Below are positions 1-8,717 of a stretch of 64,000 nt of DNA, piece by piece (position 1 is the first letter of the stretch; every line of letters begins with the position of its first letter). A program made the translations under genes and the position numbers. The notes beneath the pieces are model-generated. The model saw nothing but the letters and a program-made list of their open reading frames with translations. It was not told where the DNA came from and did no database searches. Source of the stretch: Vibrio comitans (lineage in GTDB: Bacteria > Pseudomonadota > Gammaproteobacteria > Enterobacterales > Vibrionaceae); assembly GCA_024346835.1 (NCBI GenBank), contig AP024866.1:620001-684000 (forward strand), written 5' to 3'.

Positions 1-171
1 AAAGAGGGCTATACCATGGTAGTGGTCACTCATGAAATGGAGTTTGCGCGAAATGTATCAAGTCAGGTGGTGTTTCTTGAAAAGGGTATCTTGATAGAAA
101 AGAATCCACCGGAGAAGTTCTTTACCAACCCTGATTCATCAAGGGTTAGGCAGTTCTTGAAATTGGATTAG
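1..171 (+). CDS. Polar amino-acid ABC transporter ATP-binding protein, C-terminal fragment
   Basis: The first 56 codons are open in frame 1 and end at TAG 169-171; the 5' part lies outside the window. The fragment reads VVVTHEMEFARNVS, then VVFLEKG and a FFTNP..SRVRQFL ending. This is the H-loop and C-terminal part of GlnQ/ArtP/HisP-type ATPases that energise polar amino-acid uptake at the inner membrane. The family is clear. The substrate cannot be told from this piece. Confidence 0.85.
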   Translation, partial: KEGYTMVVVTHEMEFARNVSSQVVFLEKGILIEKNPPEKFFTNPDSSRVRQFLKLD

Positions 172-176
172 TTTAT

Positions 177-207
177 AAAGGCTAGCAGTTCAATCTGCTA
201 GCCTTTT
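177..207 (+). terminator. Bidirectional intrinsic terminator
   Basis: The arms AAAGGCTAGCAG and CTGCTAGCCTTTT pair perfectly around a six-base loop, just after the ABC ATPase stop. The reverse strand also ends in a short T run, so the hairpin can end both this gene and the convergent lyase gene. Confidence 0.85.
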
Positions 208-227
208 GGCCTACTGGAGTACTTTTA

Positions 228-2228
228 CTATAGGTGGTCAAAAGCACATGAAGCTAAGTCATAGTTCAGTGTTTGCTCCTGCCCATCTTTTACAAAAGAG
301 CAGCTCACACGATCCTTTTCCCATTTTATACGCTCAATAGCTACACTTTGCTCATCGGACAAATCGTGCAAAACCACAGCGTTAAATTGTGGTGCGGTGC
401 TTCGAACAAGTGAGTAAGCCAAATCACTGATGGCTGGGTTGTCTGGTGCATAGCCGTTCAAAATTTGGCATGGCTGATTGCTCCAAAGGTGCTGACTATA
501 ATCGGCTTGTTCCTCTATTTCATAAGTCAGTTTATGAGATTGAGCTTGCGCAGATAAATGAGTCTGCGTCATGCGTGCTAAAGGCCCCTGCAAGGGATTG
601 TCTACCGCTACCATTTGCTGAGGGTGTTTATGCGCACCGCGAACATGATAGGTAAGATCCAGCTGTTGTTGATGTGGGTTTTCAACCTTATGCAGTTCGA
701 CCAATAGATTATCTAGCCAAATTAACACTCTGCGATACTTAACATCTTGATAGCTCTTAGAATTCCACTGCACGATAGTGTGACTATCGACGCTCGCCTC
801 TTCTTGTGTCCAATCCACTTGTGCATCAATCACGGTCACTTTTTCATCTTGTAGATAATGGTTCAGCTGTGGATCAATCGGTGACTGGTTGTGCTGGTTT
901 ACAACAAGCGTGTTGTGGGTTGCGGTATTCTTGTAATAGCCGTAGTGAAGCTCGGCGCCATAGCCTGTGGTGCCAAGATCAGGCAGGATCTCTTTACCTT
1001 GGCGAGTCAGAATGATACCAAGGCGATCATAATGATCATGCTCACCACCATAAGGCGCGTGCTTGAAAAGTACGGCATTATTATTCTTTGCATCAAACTC
1101 TAAGGTAATCCCAGCTTCTTTGGCATGAACTGTGTGACATGCCAATGGCTTTGCGGTAGGCAGCTCATCCACACCATAGAGTAATGCTTCAATATTATCG
1201 CGACTGATGTTTTGATAGATGCTTGCTAGCGTTCTGGCAAATAACTCACAAGGATATTGTCTTTGCGCAAACTCAAACAAGTGAGCGTGAGTCAGCTTTT
1301 GCTGGCCATCAATACTGTCATTTAGGCGAGGGAATTCTCCATTATTAAGCACTAGACTTAAAGGGAACTTAAGCATCTTCAAGAAGTTAGCGTTACTGCT
1401 GACAGAGTAAGGCGTATTGCAGGCCATTTTCTCGAAATTGAGTAGCGCTTGTAGTGCGTAGTAGTGGTAGTGAATCGATCCTTCAAACCACATGCCTTCA
1501 CTGGTACAACCATGATCCAATTGGTAGTGAATGCCATACTCGGTATTTAGAGCAAAGTCGATGTAGCTTTGCTCATCTAAGATAAGGCCAATGACGCCTA
1601 CCGTCGCGTTGATCTTCATCTCATGGTTATGCAGCTGAGCAGTGCGATGCTTCATTAAGAACTCAGCACCTTCACGCAGTAATCTATCTTCGACATATTG
1701 CTGCTGCTCTGTAGATAGTTGATCTTTGACGAAATCATATCCGCGCGCAAAGTCTAGATGACAGTTCGCCTCGCACAGGGTTTGAGCGTTAGCTTTGCCT
1801 GGGCCGTTGTAAGGAATACCGCCATGCTCTTCATAATCAGGGTAGTATTTGGCGTACTCTAAAAGTATCCCTGTTACTTTATCAAGGTACAGGTTGTCTC
1901 CAGTCAACTGCCATAACAAACCAAGGTCATAACAGGCTTTTGCGTTTAGGCCATTAAGCCAGCGCCACCAAGCACCATCATATGGTTCGCCAGTGAATTC
2001 TTTACCATCAACAGGACAACAATGAGATTTGGGCTTGTAACGATCCCAAGTAAGACGCACACCGTGCTCAGGACAAAAATAGTATAAATTCCAAGTCGCG
2101 ATGCCTGTTTCAGGGACTAAGGTGTCGTGATTGAGCACCACATCATTGTTGTTTTTGAGCGTTTCAATCATAGAGACACTAGCGCGCTCTTTGATTGCCT
2201 GTATCTCTGATTCAGAAAACTGTAGCAT
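228..2228 (-). CDS. Heparinase II/III-type oligouronide lyase (PL15-like)
   Basis: This 666-aa protein has no signal peptide, so it probably acts in the cytoplasm on imported oligosaccharides. An N-terminal CPEHG...CCPVDG cysteine pair (about residues 52-74) precedes an alpha-barrel containing LHNHE (200-203) and EGSIHYHYYAL (249-259). The C-terminal beta domain has GGEHDHYDRLG (394-403) and the THNTLVVN signature (437-444) of heparinase II/III polysaccharide lyases. Exo-acting PL15 oligoalginate lyases have this layout and release unsaturated uronate monomers. It is the last gene of the symporter-uxaC-lyase operon, with its ATG 19 bp after uxaC. The family is firm. Alginate as substrate is inferred from the nearby PL7 lyase, and a glucuronan or glycosaminoglycan is also possible because uxaC is in the same operon. 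Confidence 0.75.
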   Translation of the reverse strand: MLQFSESEIQAIKERASVSMIETLKNNNDVVLNHDTLVPETGIATWNLYYFCPEHGVRLTWDRYKPKSHCCPVDGKEFTGEPYDGAWWRWLNGLNAKACYDLGLLWQLTGDNLYLDKVTGILLEYAKYYPDYEEHGGIPYNGPGKANAQTLCEANCHLDFARGYDFVKDQLSTEQQQYVEDRLLREGAEFLMKHRTAQLHNHEMKINATVGVIGLILDEQSYIDFALNTEYGIHYQLDHGCTSEGMWFEGSIHYHYYALQALLNFEKMACNTPYSVSSNANFLKMLKFPLSLVLNNGEFPRLNDSIDGQQKLTHAHLFEFAQRQYPCELFARTLASIYQNISRDNIEALLYGVDELPTAKPLACHTVHAKEAGITLEFDAKNNNAVLFKHAPYGGEHDHYDRLGIILTRQGKEILPDLGTTGYGAELHYGYYKNTATHNTLVVNQHNQSPIDPQLNHYLQDEKVTVIDAQVDWTQEEASVDSHTIVQWNSKSYQDVKYRRVLIWLDNLLVELHKVENPHQQQLDLTYHVRGAHKHPQQMVAVDNPLQGPLARMTQTHLSAQAQSHKLTYEIEEQADYSQHLWSNQPCQILNGYAPDNPAISDLAYSLVRSTAPQFNAVVLHDLSDEQSVAIERIKWEKDRVSCSFVKDGQEQTLNYDLASCAFDHL

Positions 2229-2246
2229 GACAAAATACCTTAATAG

Positions 2247-3662
2247 CTATGCTATATCGTTGAATTTAAAATAGTTGTTTGCATTGTGATAGCAGATGCC
2301 TTCTATGGTCTGCTTGAGTAGTTCTAGGTCGTAAGGGATCTCTCCATTCTCAACCCAGTTTGCAAGTAAGTTGCACAGCACACGTCTAAAGTATTCGTGT
2401 CGGCTGAATGAAAATAGATTGCGAGAGTCCGTTAACATGCCAACAAATCGACCTAGGGCTCCTAAGTTTTTTAGGCTAGTTAGCTGTGCTTCCATGCCGT
2501 CTTTATGGTCGTTAAACCACCATGCTGCGCCAAACTGAATCTTGCCTGCGGCATCATCACCCTGAAATGCACCCGCTAGACAGCTAAGCAGTTGGTTGTG
2601 ATTGGCGTTGAGGTTGTAAAGTATGGTTTTCGGCAGTTTATGCTCTCGATCCAGATCGCTAAGGTGCTTGGCTAGCGCGTCTATATCTAAGTCATGATTG
2701 ATAACGGTAAAGCCGGTGCCAGGTCCAAGCTGTTGCTTGCGTCTTTCATTCACGTTGGCAAGCACACCAATGTGCAATTGCTGGCTCCATTGGTATTTGT
2801 GATAGAGCTTGCCAAGTTTGTTTAATACGTAAGTGGTTAACTGGGCTATCTCATTTTCTGATAGCGGTTGTTCAGTAACTAACTTGAGGAAAATGCCTTC
2901 GCATTGCCCCGTGCTGCCCTTGGCATAACACACTTTTGGTAGGCCGATATCAGAAAGCCTGCATCCCATCTCATGAAAGAATTCAATTCGGCTTGCAATG
3001 GCCTCAATGTAACTCCCTAGTGAGCCAATCTTGATACTGGTGATTTGGCTTAGCTGATTCAGCGTGTTTAAAAAGCTATGAGTGTTGTTAAATCCAACCA
3101 ACTCATCGGCTCTGAAGGTGGGTAGAACCTTCACTGAGAAGTCCGAATGTCTTAGCTTTTGATGATATTCAAGATCCGAAAGTGGGGAGTCGGTAGTGCA
3201 AAGCGTATCGACATTGAGCCTCTCCAATACAGAGCGGCTGCTCATGTCCGTCGTTTTTAGAGTCTCGTTACAATGCTCCCAAATGGCGTGAGAATTGCTT
3301 GGGTTAAGAAGTAAATCGCAGTCGAAAAAGCGCTTTAATTCTAGATGTGACCACTGATATAAAGGGTTTCCGAGAAGATAGGGCATAGCCTCACACCACC
3401 TCTCAAATTTTTCACTATCAGTGGCATCGCCTGTAATGTAGTGCTCAGCTATACCGTTGCTTCTCATTGCGCGCCATACGTAATGATCACTGTGTAGCCA
3501 CGCCTCAGCTAGGTTTTTATGCTTGGTGTCTAACCAGATATCTTTTGCATCAAGATGATTGTGATAATCAATAATCGGCATAGGCGCAGCATAGGTATGA
3601 TATAGATGCTGAGCAAGTGGTGAGGTCAGTAGCACATTGTCATGAATGTATTGTTGGAACAT
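2247..3662 (-). CDS. uxaC: Glucuronate isomerase
   Basis: UxaC interconverts D-glucuronate and D-fructuronate (and galacturonate and tagaturonate) in the cytoplasm. The amidohydrolase-fold protein of 471 aa matches the family length. Visible signatures are PIIDYHNHL near the N-terminus (metal ligands), WRAMRSNG, KTILYNLN, FGAAWWFNDHKDGM and LGRFVGMLTDSRNLFSFSRHEYFRR. I chose the ATG at 3662, which has AAGG six bases upstream; an in-frame GTG 18 bp further out lacks a better site. It sits between the symporter and the oligouronide lyase. It has no obvious role in standard alginate breakdown, which suggests the operon also handles a glucuronate-containing polymer. Confidence 0.93.
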   Translation of the reverse strand: MFQQYIHDNVLLTSPLAQHLYHTYAAPMPIIDYHNHLDAKDIWLDTKHKNLAEAWLHSDHYVWRAMRSNGIAEHYITGDATDSEKFERWCEAMPYLLGNPLYQWSHLELKRFFDCDLLLNPSNSHAIWEHCNETLKTTDMSSRSVLERLNVDTLCTTDSPLSDLEYHQKLRHSDFSVKVLPTFRADELVGFNNTHSFLNTLNQLSQITSIKIGSLGSYIEAIASRIEFFHEMGCRLSDIGLPKVCYAKGSTGQCEGIFLKLVTEQPLSENEIAQLTTYVLNKLGKLYHKYQWSQQLHIGVLANVNERRKQQLGPGTGFTVINHDLDIDALAKHLSDLDREHKLPKTILYNLNANHNQLLSCLAGAFQGDDAAGKIQFGAAWWFNDHKDGMEAQLTSLKNLGALGRFVGMLTDSRNLFSFSRHEYFRRVLCNLLANWVENGEIPYDLELLKQTIEGICYHNANNYFKFNDIA

Positions 3663-3683
3663 GTTTGGCCTTATACGCACAAA

Positions 3684-3711
3684 GAGGAGAGCGCCACATG
3701 GCGATCTCCTC
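3684..3711 (-). promoter_or_regulatory. Intercistronic hairpin between symporter and uxaC
   Basis: GAGGAGAGCGCC and GGCGATCTCCTC form a 12-bp stem with one mismatch around a four-base loop. It lies immediately upstream of the uxaC ribosome-binding site and has no T tract, so it looks like an mRNA processing or stability element rather than a terminator. Confidence 0.5.
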
Positions 3712-3726
3712 AGTTTGAGTTAACAG

Positions 3727-5496
3727 TTAGCTTTGAGTTTGTAGTTTAGGTTCCGCTTTCGTCACCTTGGCACTGCGCAATAAGGCAACACCAACGGTAA
3801 CAACCACACCACCACAGAATAGGAATGCCATTCTTCCCCAGAACGGGTTTGGTATTAGGATCATTGCTGTAACAAGAGCGCCAAACACCAAGATCAGTTT
3901 GCCTAGCATATTGCGTTGCTGACGGTCCATTTCGTCTTGACCTGCAGATTCAATAACTGGCGTTGCAACATCTTTCCAAAAGTGATTTAGCTCTTTTTCG
4001 CGCTGGCCTACAGGTTCTTTGTAGAACTTAGTAGTTAGGCAGAAGAAGCCACCAGTAATAAGCAGGTGTCCAATAATGCCGTTCATAACGATAAGATCTG
4101 AGGCTTCACGAGAAGTGAATCCATTTTCTAGACCCAGTATGTTGGCAATGACATCTGGTGTAATAACAAAGCTCACTAGGTAAGAAACACACATACCCAC
4201 AACAAGCGTTGCCCATGCAGCCCAATCTGGCGTTTTCTTAATGATCATCCCAAAGAACAGAGGAACCAGAATAGGCATTTGTAATAGTGTACTTACGTAC
4301 ATCATTGCGTCGAATAGGCTTAGCTCGCGCAATGAGTTGATGAATAACGCCACCATGATGATAAGAGCGCCAAATAGCACAGTAACCAGTTGGCTAACAC
4401 GCATCAGCTTCTTCTCTGATGCCTCTTTATTGATGATTGGACTATAGAAGTTTCGAACGAATACGCCTGCATTACGGTTAAGACCAGAGTCCATTGAAGA
4501 CATGGTCGCTGCAAATACCGCTGACATCAAAAGACCTACCATACCTACTGGCATTACACGTTCTACGAATACTAGGTAGACGGCATCTGCTGCTTTGTTG
4601 CCTAGTGCATCAGCGTGGACCATAGCGGCATCAGGGTAGATAACCGCAGTTACCCAAGGTGGCATAAACCAAATTGCTGGGCCTATCAGCATCAGAGCGA
4701 AGGCAAGTAGCGCTGCTTTTCGAGCGTTAGTTGAATCTTTTGCAGTAAGGAAGCGGTAAGAATCCTGCATGTTATTGATGTTTTGCAGTTGCTTCACAAA
4801 CATGAAGATAAACCACGCAACAAACAACAGTGGGTAGTTCATATCGGGACCCATGATAGAGTCACTCGGGAACTGCTCAATGAGATTAGTTGGTCCGCCA
4901 ATCTTGATAAGAGCAGCCACGGCACAAACTACCGTTACGGCCATGATCACAACCATCTGTACGAAGTCTGAAGCCACAACGCCCCATGCACCGCCGAGTA
5001 CTGAAATGAACAGAACAATCAAGCCAGTTGCGATAATGGTAGTTTCGATATCAATCTTAAATACCGCACTCACAAATAACGCCAGACCATTTAGCCAGAT
5101 ACCGGTATAAACGATACTGGTTGGCATTGTTGCCCAAGTGAACACTTGCTCGTTGGATGCACCAAAACGACGACGCACACCCTCAATCGGAGTTACTACG
5201 CGCATCTGGCGGAATCGGTATGAGAAGAACATCCATGACAGTAAGAAGCCAAATGCATTGGCCATGAAGATAACCATGATAGGAAAACCATCGGTAAAAG
5301 CTTTACCTGCCGCTCCTGTAAATGTCCAAGCGCTAAACTGTGTCATGAAGGCTGTTGAGCCTACCATCCACCACAGCATCTTGCCGCCACCCCTAAAGTA
5401 ATCACTAGTGTTATTGCCAGCAAAGCGTTTGAAGATGATGCCAACGGCAATCATAAAGATGAAGTAGACCCCGACGACGAGTATGTCTATGTTCAT
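3727..5496 (-). CDS. Sodium/solute symporter (SSS family), probable uronate or oligouronide importer
   Basis: This 589-aa inner-membrane protein has the many hydrophobic segments of the SSS family. It begins with ILVVGVYFIFMIAVGI, followed by SDYFRGGGKMLWW and TQFSAWTFTGAAGKAF, typical of the first helices. Near residues 325-345 is MSAVFAATMSSMDSGLNRNAGVFVRN, the conserved helix with the sodium-site serines. The ATG at 5496 is preceded by AGGGTGG at five bases; an in-frame GTG nine bases upstream overlaps that site. Related Vibrio transporters (the Toa type) import oligoalginate. Specificity here is inferred from the operon with uxaC and the lyase. Confidence 0.85.
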   Translation of the reverse strand: MNIDILVVGVYFIFMIAVGIIFKRFAGNNTSDYFRGGGKMLWWMVGSTAFMTQFSAWTFTGAAGKAFTDGFPIMVIFMANAFGFLLSWMFFSYRFRQMRVVTPIEGVRRRFGASNEQVFTWATMPTSIVYTGIWLNGLALFVSAVFKIDIETTIIATGLIVLFISVLGGAWGVVASDFVQMVVIMAVTVVCAVAALIKIGGPTNLIEQFPSDSIMGPDMNYPLLFVAWFIFMFVKQLQNINNMQDSYRFLTAKDSTNARKAALLAFALMLIGPAIWFMPPWVTAVIYPDAAMVHADALGNKAADAVYLVFVERVMPVGMVGLLMSAVFAATMSSMDSGLNRNAGVFVRNFYSPIINKEASEKKLMRVSQLVTVLFGALIIMVALFINSLRELSLFDAMMYVSTLLQMPILVPLFFGMIIKKTPDWAAWATLVVGMCVSYLVSFVITPDVIANILGLENGFTSREASDLIVMNGIIGHLLITGGFFCLTTKFYKEPVGQREKELNHFWKDVATPVIESAGQDEMDRQQRNMLGKLILVFGALVTAMILIPNPFWGRMAFLFCGGVVVTVGVALLRSAKVTKAEPKLQTQS

Positions 5497-5538
5497 TGTT
5501 TCCACCCTAATATAGTAATAAAACGCAAATTGTTATTT

Positions 5539-5557
5539 TTTAAAACATTGGTTCATT
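5539..5557. promoter_or_regulatory. KdgR-like operator, second copy (weaker)
   Basis: TTTAAAACATTGGTTCATT matches the KdgR operator pattern AATRAAAYRNYRTTTYATT (from memory) at 16 of 19 positions. It lies 43 bp upstream of the symporter start and 50 bp from the stronger box. Confidence 0.45.
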
Positions 5558-5607
5558 ATGGTTATTGTATGATGAATCTTCGAGTAATTCATGCCAGAAA
5601 TGTGATC

Positions 5608-5626
5608 AATGAAACGATGTTTTATT
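5608..5626. promoter_or_regulatory. KdgR-like operator (full pattern match)
   Basis: AATGAAACGATGTTTTATT agrees with the IclR-family KdgR pattern AATRAAAYRNYRTTTYATT at every position. It lies 112 bp upstream of the symporter ATG. KdgR represses uronate catabolic genes until 2-keto-3-deoxygluconate builds up. The kdgR gene itself is not in the window. Confidence 0.7.
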
Positions 5627-5762
5627 TTTGTTTAGGTTTGATGTTTTTCGTTGAAACGGTGATCTGTTTCTTAATGTTGCCAAAATTCGGGTTGTGCCTT
5701 CGAGTGAAGGTATATCGCTTTCCACCATGCTGTTATTGAAGTGTTCAGCGGTATTCGGATGC

Positions 5763-5804
5763 AAAAAAGCCACCAGAATGAGCATCCCATCCTTGGTGGC
5801 TTTT
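5763..5804 (-). terminator. Intrinsic terminator of kduD-kdgF
   Basis: Read on the minus strand, AAAAGCCACCAA, a loop of about 17 bases and TGGTGGC are followed by six T. It ends the kduD-kdgF transcript before the symporter promoter region. Confidence 0.8.
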
Positions 5805-5874
5805 GGTACAAGTGTGTTGTTGGTAGTTAATCCGTTTATATAGCCTTTAAAGCCTTAATCAACACACTACTGTT

Positions 5875-6195
5875 TTACAAAAAGTCTTTTCTCATAGGAG
5901 TGAAGTTATCTAGCAATACACCCGCTTTTAGGCATGTACAGCCATGAACAACGTCAGGCTTTTTGTACATGGTGTCACCGGCTTTCACAATCTTGCTTTC
6001 GCCACCAATGGTGAATTCAAACTCACCAGATAGGACGTAAGTGATCTGCTCGTGTGGATGGCTATGCATAGCACCAATAGCCCCCTCATCGAAATGTACT
6101 TCAACAGTCATCATATTTTCTGAATGAGCTAATATCTTGCGCTTTACACCTTCACCCAGATCTTCTAACTCAATGTTTTGATTATAAATAAACAT
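5875..6195 (-). CDS. kdgF: KdgF-type cupin, linearises unsaturated uronate monomers
   Basis: This 106-aa single-domain cupin matches KdgF, which opens 4,5-unsaturated uronates from pectin or alginate to the linear keto sugar. Metal ligands are visible as HSHPHEQ (His44, His46, Gln50) and VVHG (His84). The C-terminal DNFTPMRKDF keeps the Asp, Phe and Arg positions of characterised KdgF proteins. AGGA lies six bases before the ATG. It follows kduD by 11 bp and must be co-transcribed, which supports the assignment over the many other small cupins. Confidence 0.82.
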   Translation of the reverse strand: MFIYNQNIELEDLGEGVKRKILAHSENMMTVEVHFDEGAIGAMHSHPHEQITYVLSGEFEFTIGGESKIVKAGDTMYKKPDVVHGCTCLKAGVLLDNFTPMRKDFL

Positions 6196-6206
6196 TATCG
6201 ATCCTA

Positions 6207-6968
6207 TTAGCGAGACAGCCAGCCGCCATCAACAGCGATGGTGTAACCATTGATGTAATCAGAAGCACTTGAAGCTAGGAATACACATGGACCAGCGAGA
6301 TCTTCAGGTGTACCCCAACGAGCAGCAGGAATACGGCCAACAATTTCAGCATTACGTGATTCGTCAGCGCGAAGAGCAGCAGTGTTGTTCGTTGCCATGT
6401 AGCCCGGGGCAATAGCATTGACATTGATATTGTGGCTTGCCCACTCGTTTGCCATTAGGCGAGTGACACCCATTACACCGCTCTTTGAAGCCGTGTAAGA
6501 AGGTACGCGGATACCGCCTTGGAAAGAAAGCATGGAAGCGATGTTGATAATCTTGCCACCTTCACCTTGAGAGATGAACTGCTTAGCAACCGCTTGAGAC
6601 ATGAAGAATACAGACTTAACGTTAATGTCCATTACGTCGTCCCAATCTTGCTCTGTGAAATCAATGGCGTCGTTACGACGAATAATACCGGCATTGTTTA
6701 CCAGAATATCGATACGACCTAGCTCAGTGACAGCCTGATCCACAATTGAAGGGATATCATCAAGCTTCATTAGATTTGCTCGAATATCGATGAACTTGCG
6801 CCCTGTTTCTTTCATTTTCTCGATGGTTTCTGTTGGTTCAACGATGTTCACACCAACGATGTCACAACCAGCGCTTGCAAGACCCAGTGCCATACCTTGT
6901 CCAAGACCAGTATCACAGCCAGTCACTATTGCTACTTTATTTTTTAGATCGAATGAGTTGAGAATCAT
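6207..6968 (-). CDS. kduD: 2-dehydro-3-deoxy-D-gluconate 5-dehydrogenase
   Basis: KduD is an NAD(P)-dependent short-chain dehydrogenase that reduces 2,5-diketo-3-deoxygluconate to 2-keto-3-deoxygluconate. At 253 aa it is very close to E. coli KduD as I remember it. It has the TGCDTGLGQGMALGLA nucleotide loop (16-31), NNAG (91-94), Ser145, and Tyr158-Lys162 in SYTASKSG. It ends with ASDYINGYTIAVDGGWLSR. It leads a two-gene transcript with kdgF. No kduI isomerase is present in the window. Confidence 0.95.
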   Translation of the reverse strand: MILNSFDLKNKVAIVTGCDTGLGQGMALGLASAGCDIVGVNIVEPTETIEKMKETGRKFIDIRANLMKLDDIPSIVDQAVTELGRIDILVNNAGIIRRNDAIDFTEQDWDDVMDINVKSVFFMSQAVAKQFISQGEGGKIINIASMLSFQGGIRVPSYTASKSGVMGVTRLMANEWASHNINVNAIAPGYMATNNTAALRADESRNAEIVGRIPAARWGTPEDLAGPCVFLASSASDYINGYTIAVDGGWLSR

Positions 6969-7058
6969 TATTAAGTCCTATGTGTAATCACGTGTTGGGT
7001 ACAACCTTGTGTTGTTTATGGGATTACATTAAACAAAATAAATCGATCTATCAAGTAA

Positions 7059-7077
7059 AATGAAATTGCGTTTTAAA
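7059..7077. promoter_or_regulatory. KdgR-like operator upstream of kduD
   Basis: AATGAAATTGCGTTTTAAA matches AATRAAAYRNYRTTTYATT at 16 of 19 positions. It lies 91 bp upstream of the kduD start, in an AT-rich stretch that should hold the promoter. Confidence 0.5.
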
Positions 7078-7143
7078 AATAAATTTTAAAATTATTATTT
7101 TTGAGATCTGAATAGGGTTAGTTGGACTACTGTGTGCGGTTTT

Positions 7144-7161
7144 AACCGCAAGTTTGTGGTT
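7144..7161. promoter_or_regulatory. Imperfect palindrome upstream of kduD
   Basis: AACCGCAAGTTTGTGGTT has 8-bp arms with one mismatch around GT. It could be an operator. The protein that binds it is unknown. Confidence 0.25.
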
Positions 7162-7271
7162 AGCGAGAGAAGGGCGCTTGGAGTATATCGAGAAAAGAAC
7201 CGACTAATTTGGCTGTAGCAGCAGAGAAGGCGAGATGGGGAAGAGCGATTGATTCTGGTGATGGTTGAATG

Positions 7272-7306
7272 AAAAAAGGCCTTTCACAAAGAGTTCGTGA
7301 AAGGCC
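7272..7306 (-). terminator. Intrinsic terminator of the alginate lyase gene
   Basis: On the minus strand GGCCTTTCAC and GTGAAAGGCC form a perfect 10-bp stem with a 9-base loop, followed by six T. Confidence 0.9.
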
Positions 7307-7344
7307 AAGCGTGGAGACAAATAAACTAGGAGTTAAAAGGTGAA

Positions 7345-8388
7345 TTACTTACCGTTTAGTTTTAGCGCAGAGAAAGTCACGCTGTTGTAGTCGCCATTCT
7401 TTTTATCGATAGCGAAGTCGCCAGTACCTTGACAGCCTGGGCCCCATACAGGATGAGACTCTTGAACACTACATTGACCGTAAGCGCCTGCTTTGAAGTA
7501 GAAGTCATCTTCTGCATAGCCAGTTGGGTGGTCTTTCGCATCAATGCCCTTGCTTAGGTCGATGTCATAAGTCACCTTATCGTGTCTTGCTGTTTCGAAG
7601 GTCAGATGCATCATAGTGCCCTTAACTTCTACGCGGTAGCTAAACTCTTCACCCAGTGCGATACCTGCTTTACCTGGTTCTGCTTGGTTTTCCCAAGTGT
7701 TACCCCATACTGGGTATGCGATATCTTCACGGTTTGGATCTTTTTTCTCTAGGTTACGCTCGTAGTTCCAGAAAACTGAACCGTATTCGTGACCTGGGAA
7801 TTTCTTGTAGAAAATTTTCAGTGGCTCGTTGCCGTGACCGTAGCCAGTTTTCGCTTCAATCAGAGCATTGTGTTTCTTCGCGTGAATCTGACCAACAACT
7901 ACAGAGTGCGCAGGGTATTTCTCAGGGAATTTAGCGTGTAGAGAAACGTGGTTAACCTTAAGTGTCGCTTCTAATGTGCCGCCAACCGCGCTGTACTGAT
8001 CCGCTTCTGGGTGGCTTGATAGTGCCCACTGGTTTCCTTTGGAGTCTGTAAGAATGTTATCGAAGTTTGCACCGCGAGGCATTTGACGCAGCTCAGAGCG
8101 TGCATTCTTTGAGTTCTTAGTAGTGATCGCTTTGTTTTGTACTTCAAAAACAAGATTGCCATCTTTATCTAAGTGGAAGAAATCTTCGTGAGAGTAACTA
8201 AGCATTGCAACGCCTTCGATCTCATCCACTTTACCATCTTCATTGATGTCTGAAGGGATAGTGATCTTCCAGTTACGCATATCGAATTTGTCTGCAGGAA
8301 CAGGGTAAGAAACTCCGTTGTTGGCTACGTCAGCAGCAGCCGGTAGAGCAAGTAAGAGTGAACCAGCAAGAACAAGAGTTTGTTTCAT
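7345..8388 (-). CDS. Secreted PL7 alginate lyase
   Basis: This endolyase cuts alginate by beta-elimination outside the cell. Residues 1-19 are a Sec signal peptide ending ALPAAA; there is no lipobox cysteine. The PL7 jelly-roll motifs are intact: RSELR (97-101), QIH (167-169) and YFKAGAYGQ (297-305), which supply the catalytic Arg, Gln, His and Tyr. In this family an Ile in QIH goes with guluronate-containing substrates, so poly-G or poly-MG preference is inferred. The protein of 347 aa is a single catalytic domain with no binding module. AGGAA precedes the ATG. It is a monocistronic unit upstream of kduD-kdgF. Confidence 0.95.
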   Translation of the reverse strand: MKQTLVLAGSLLLALPAAADVANNGVSYPVPADKFDMRNWKITIPSDINEDGKVDEIEGVAMLSYSHEDFFHLDKDGNLVFEVQNKAITTKNSKNARSELRQMPRGANFDNILTDSKGNQWALSSHPEADQYSAVGGTLEATLKVNHVSLHAKFPEKYPAHSVVVGQIHAKKHNALIEAKTGYGHGNEPLKIFYKKFPGHEYGSVFWNYERNLEKKDPNREDIAYPVWGNTWENQAEPGKAGIALGEEFSYRVEVKGTMMHLTFETARHDKVTYDIDLSKGIDAKDHPTGYAEDDFYFKAGAYGQCSVQESHPVWGPGCQGTGDFAIDKKNGDYNSVTFSALKLNGK

Positions 8389-8717
8389 TGTGTAATTCCT
8401 TGTATGTATTATTGTCGTACATAATAGAGGTGGTAATTACGAAGAAAAGAACATAAGCCACGATGTGCATGTCCGATCACATTTTGAAACACAATCATTA
8501 GATCTAGTTCAAATAATTGAGCTGATGATTACGATGAGTTGCCAAATTCTAAGGGGGAGCGTCATTTCAATTGGAGAGGGTACTTGGTTCAAATACTTAA
8601 ATTGATGGTGTATAGCAGATTGATTGCGAATGTGTAGCAAGGGATATTAAGATAATGGTGTTGCTTTAACTTGTTGTAATTATTGAGTTTGCTTGGTTTT
8701 TGTAAGTGACTGGGCAA
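8389..8717. other. Intergenic region upstream of the alginate lyase gene
   Basis: No gene is seen. This is the promoter region of the lyase. It has only a GAAACA half-site of the KdgR type near 8495, and I could not place a promoter with confidence. Confidence 0.5.

Larger units (their letters stand above)
5497..5760. other. Promoter region of the symporter-uxaC-lyase operon
   Basis: No convincing gene is seen; the open frame at 5530-5739 is AT-rich and resembles nothing I know. The region holds two KdgR-like palindromes, given separately, and must contain the operon promoter on the minus strand. Confidence 0.6.

Noticed and set aside
5530..5739. 69-codon open frame upstream of the symporter
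   Set aside because: It covers the KdgR-like operators, and the hydrophobic product looks random.
8465..8482. Possible CRP site upstream of the alginate lyase
   Set aside because: The TGTG and TCACA halves are spaced 8 rather than 6 bases apart, so it does not fit the consensus.
8493..8511. Possible KdgR box upstream of the alginate lyase
   Set aside because: Only one half-site GAAACA fits; 8 of 19 positions mismatch.
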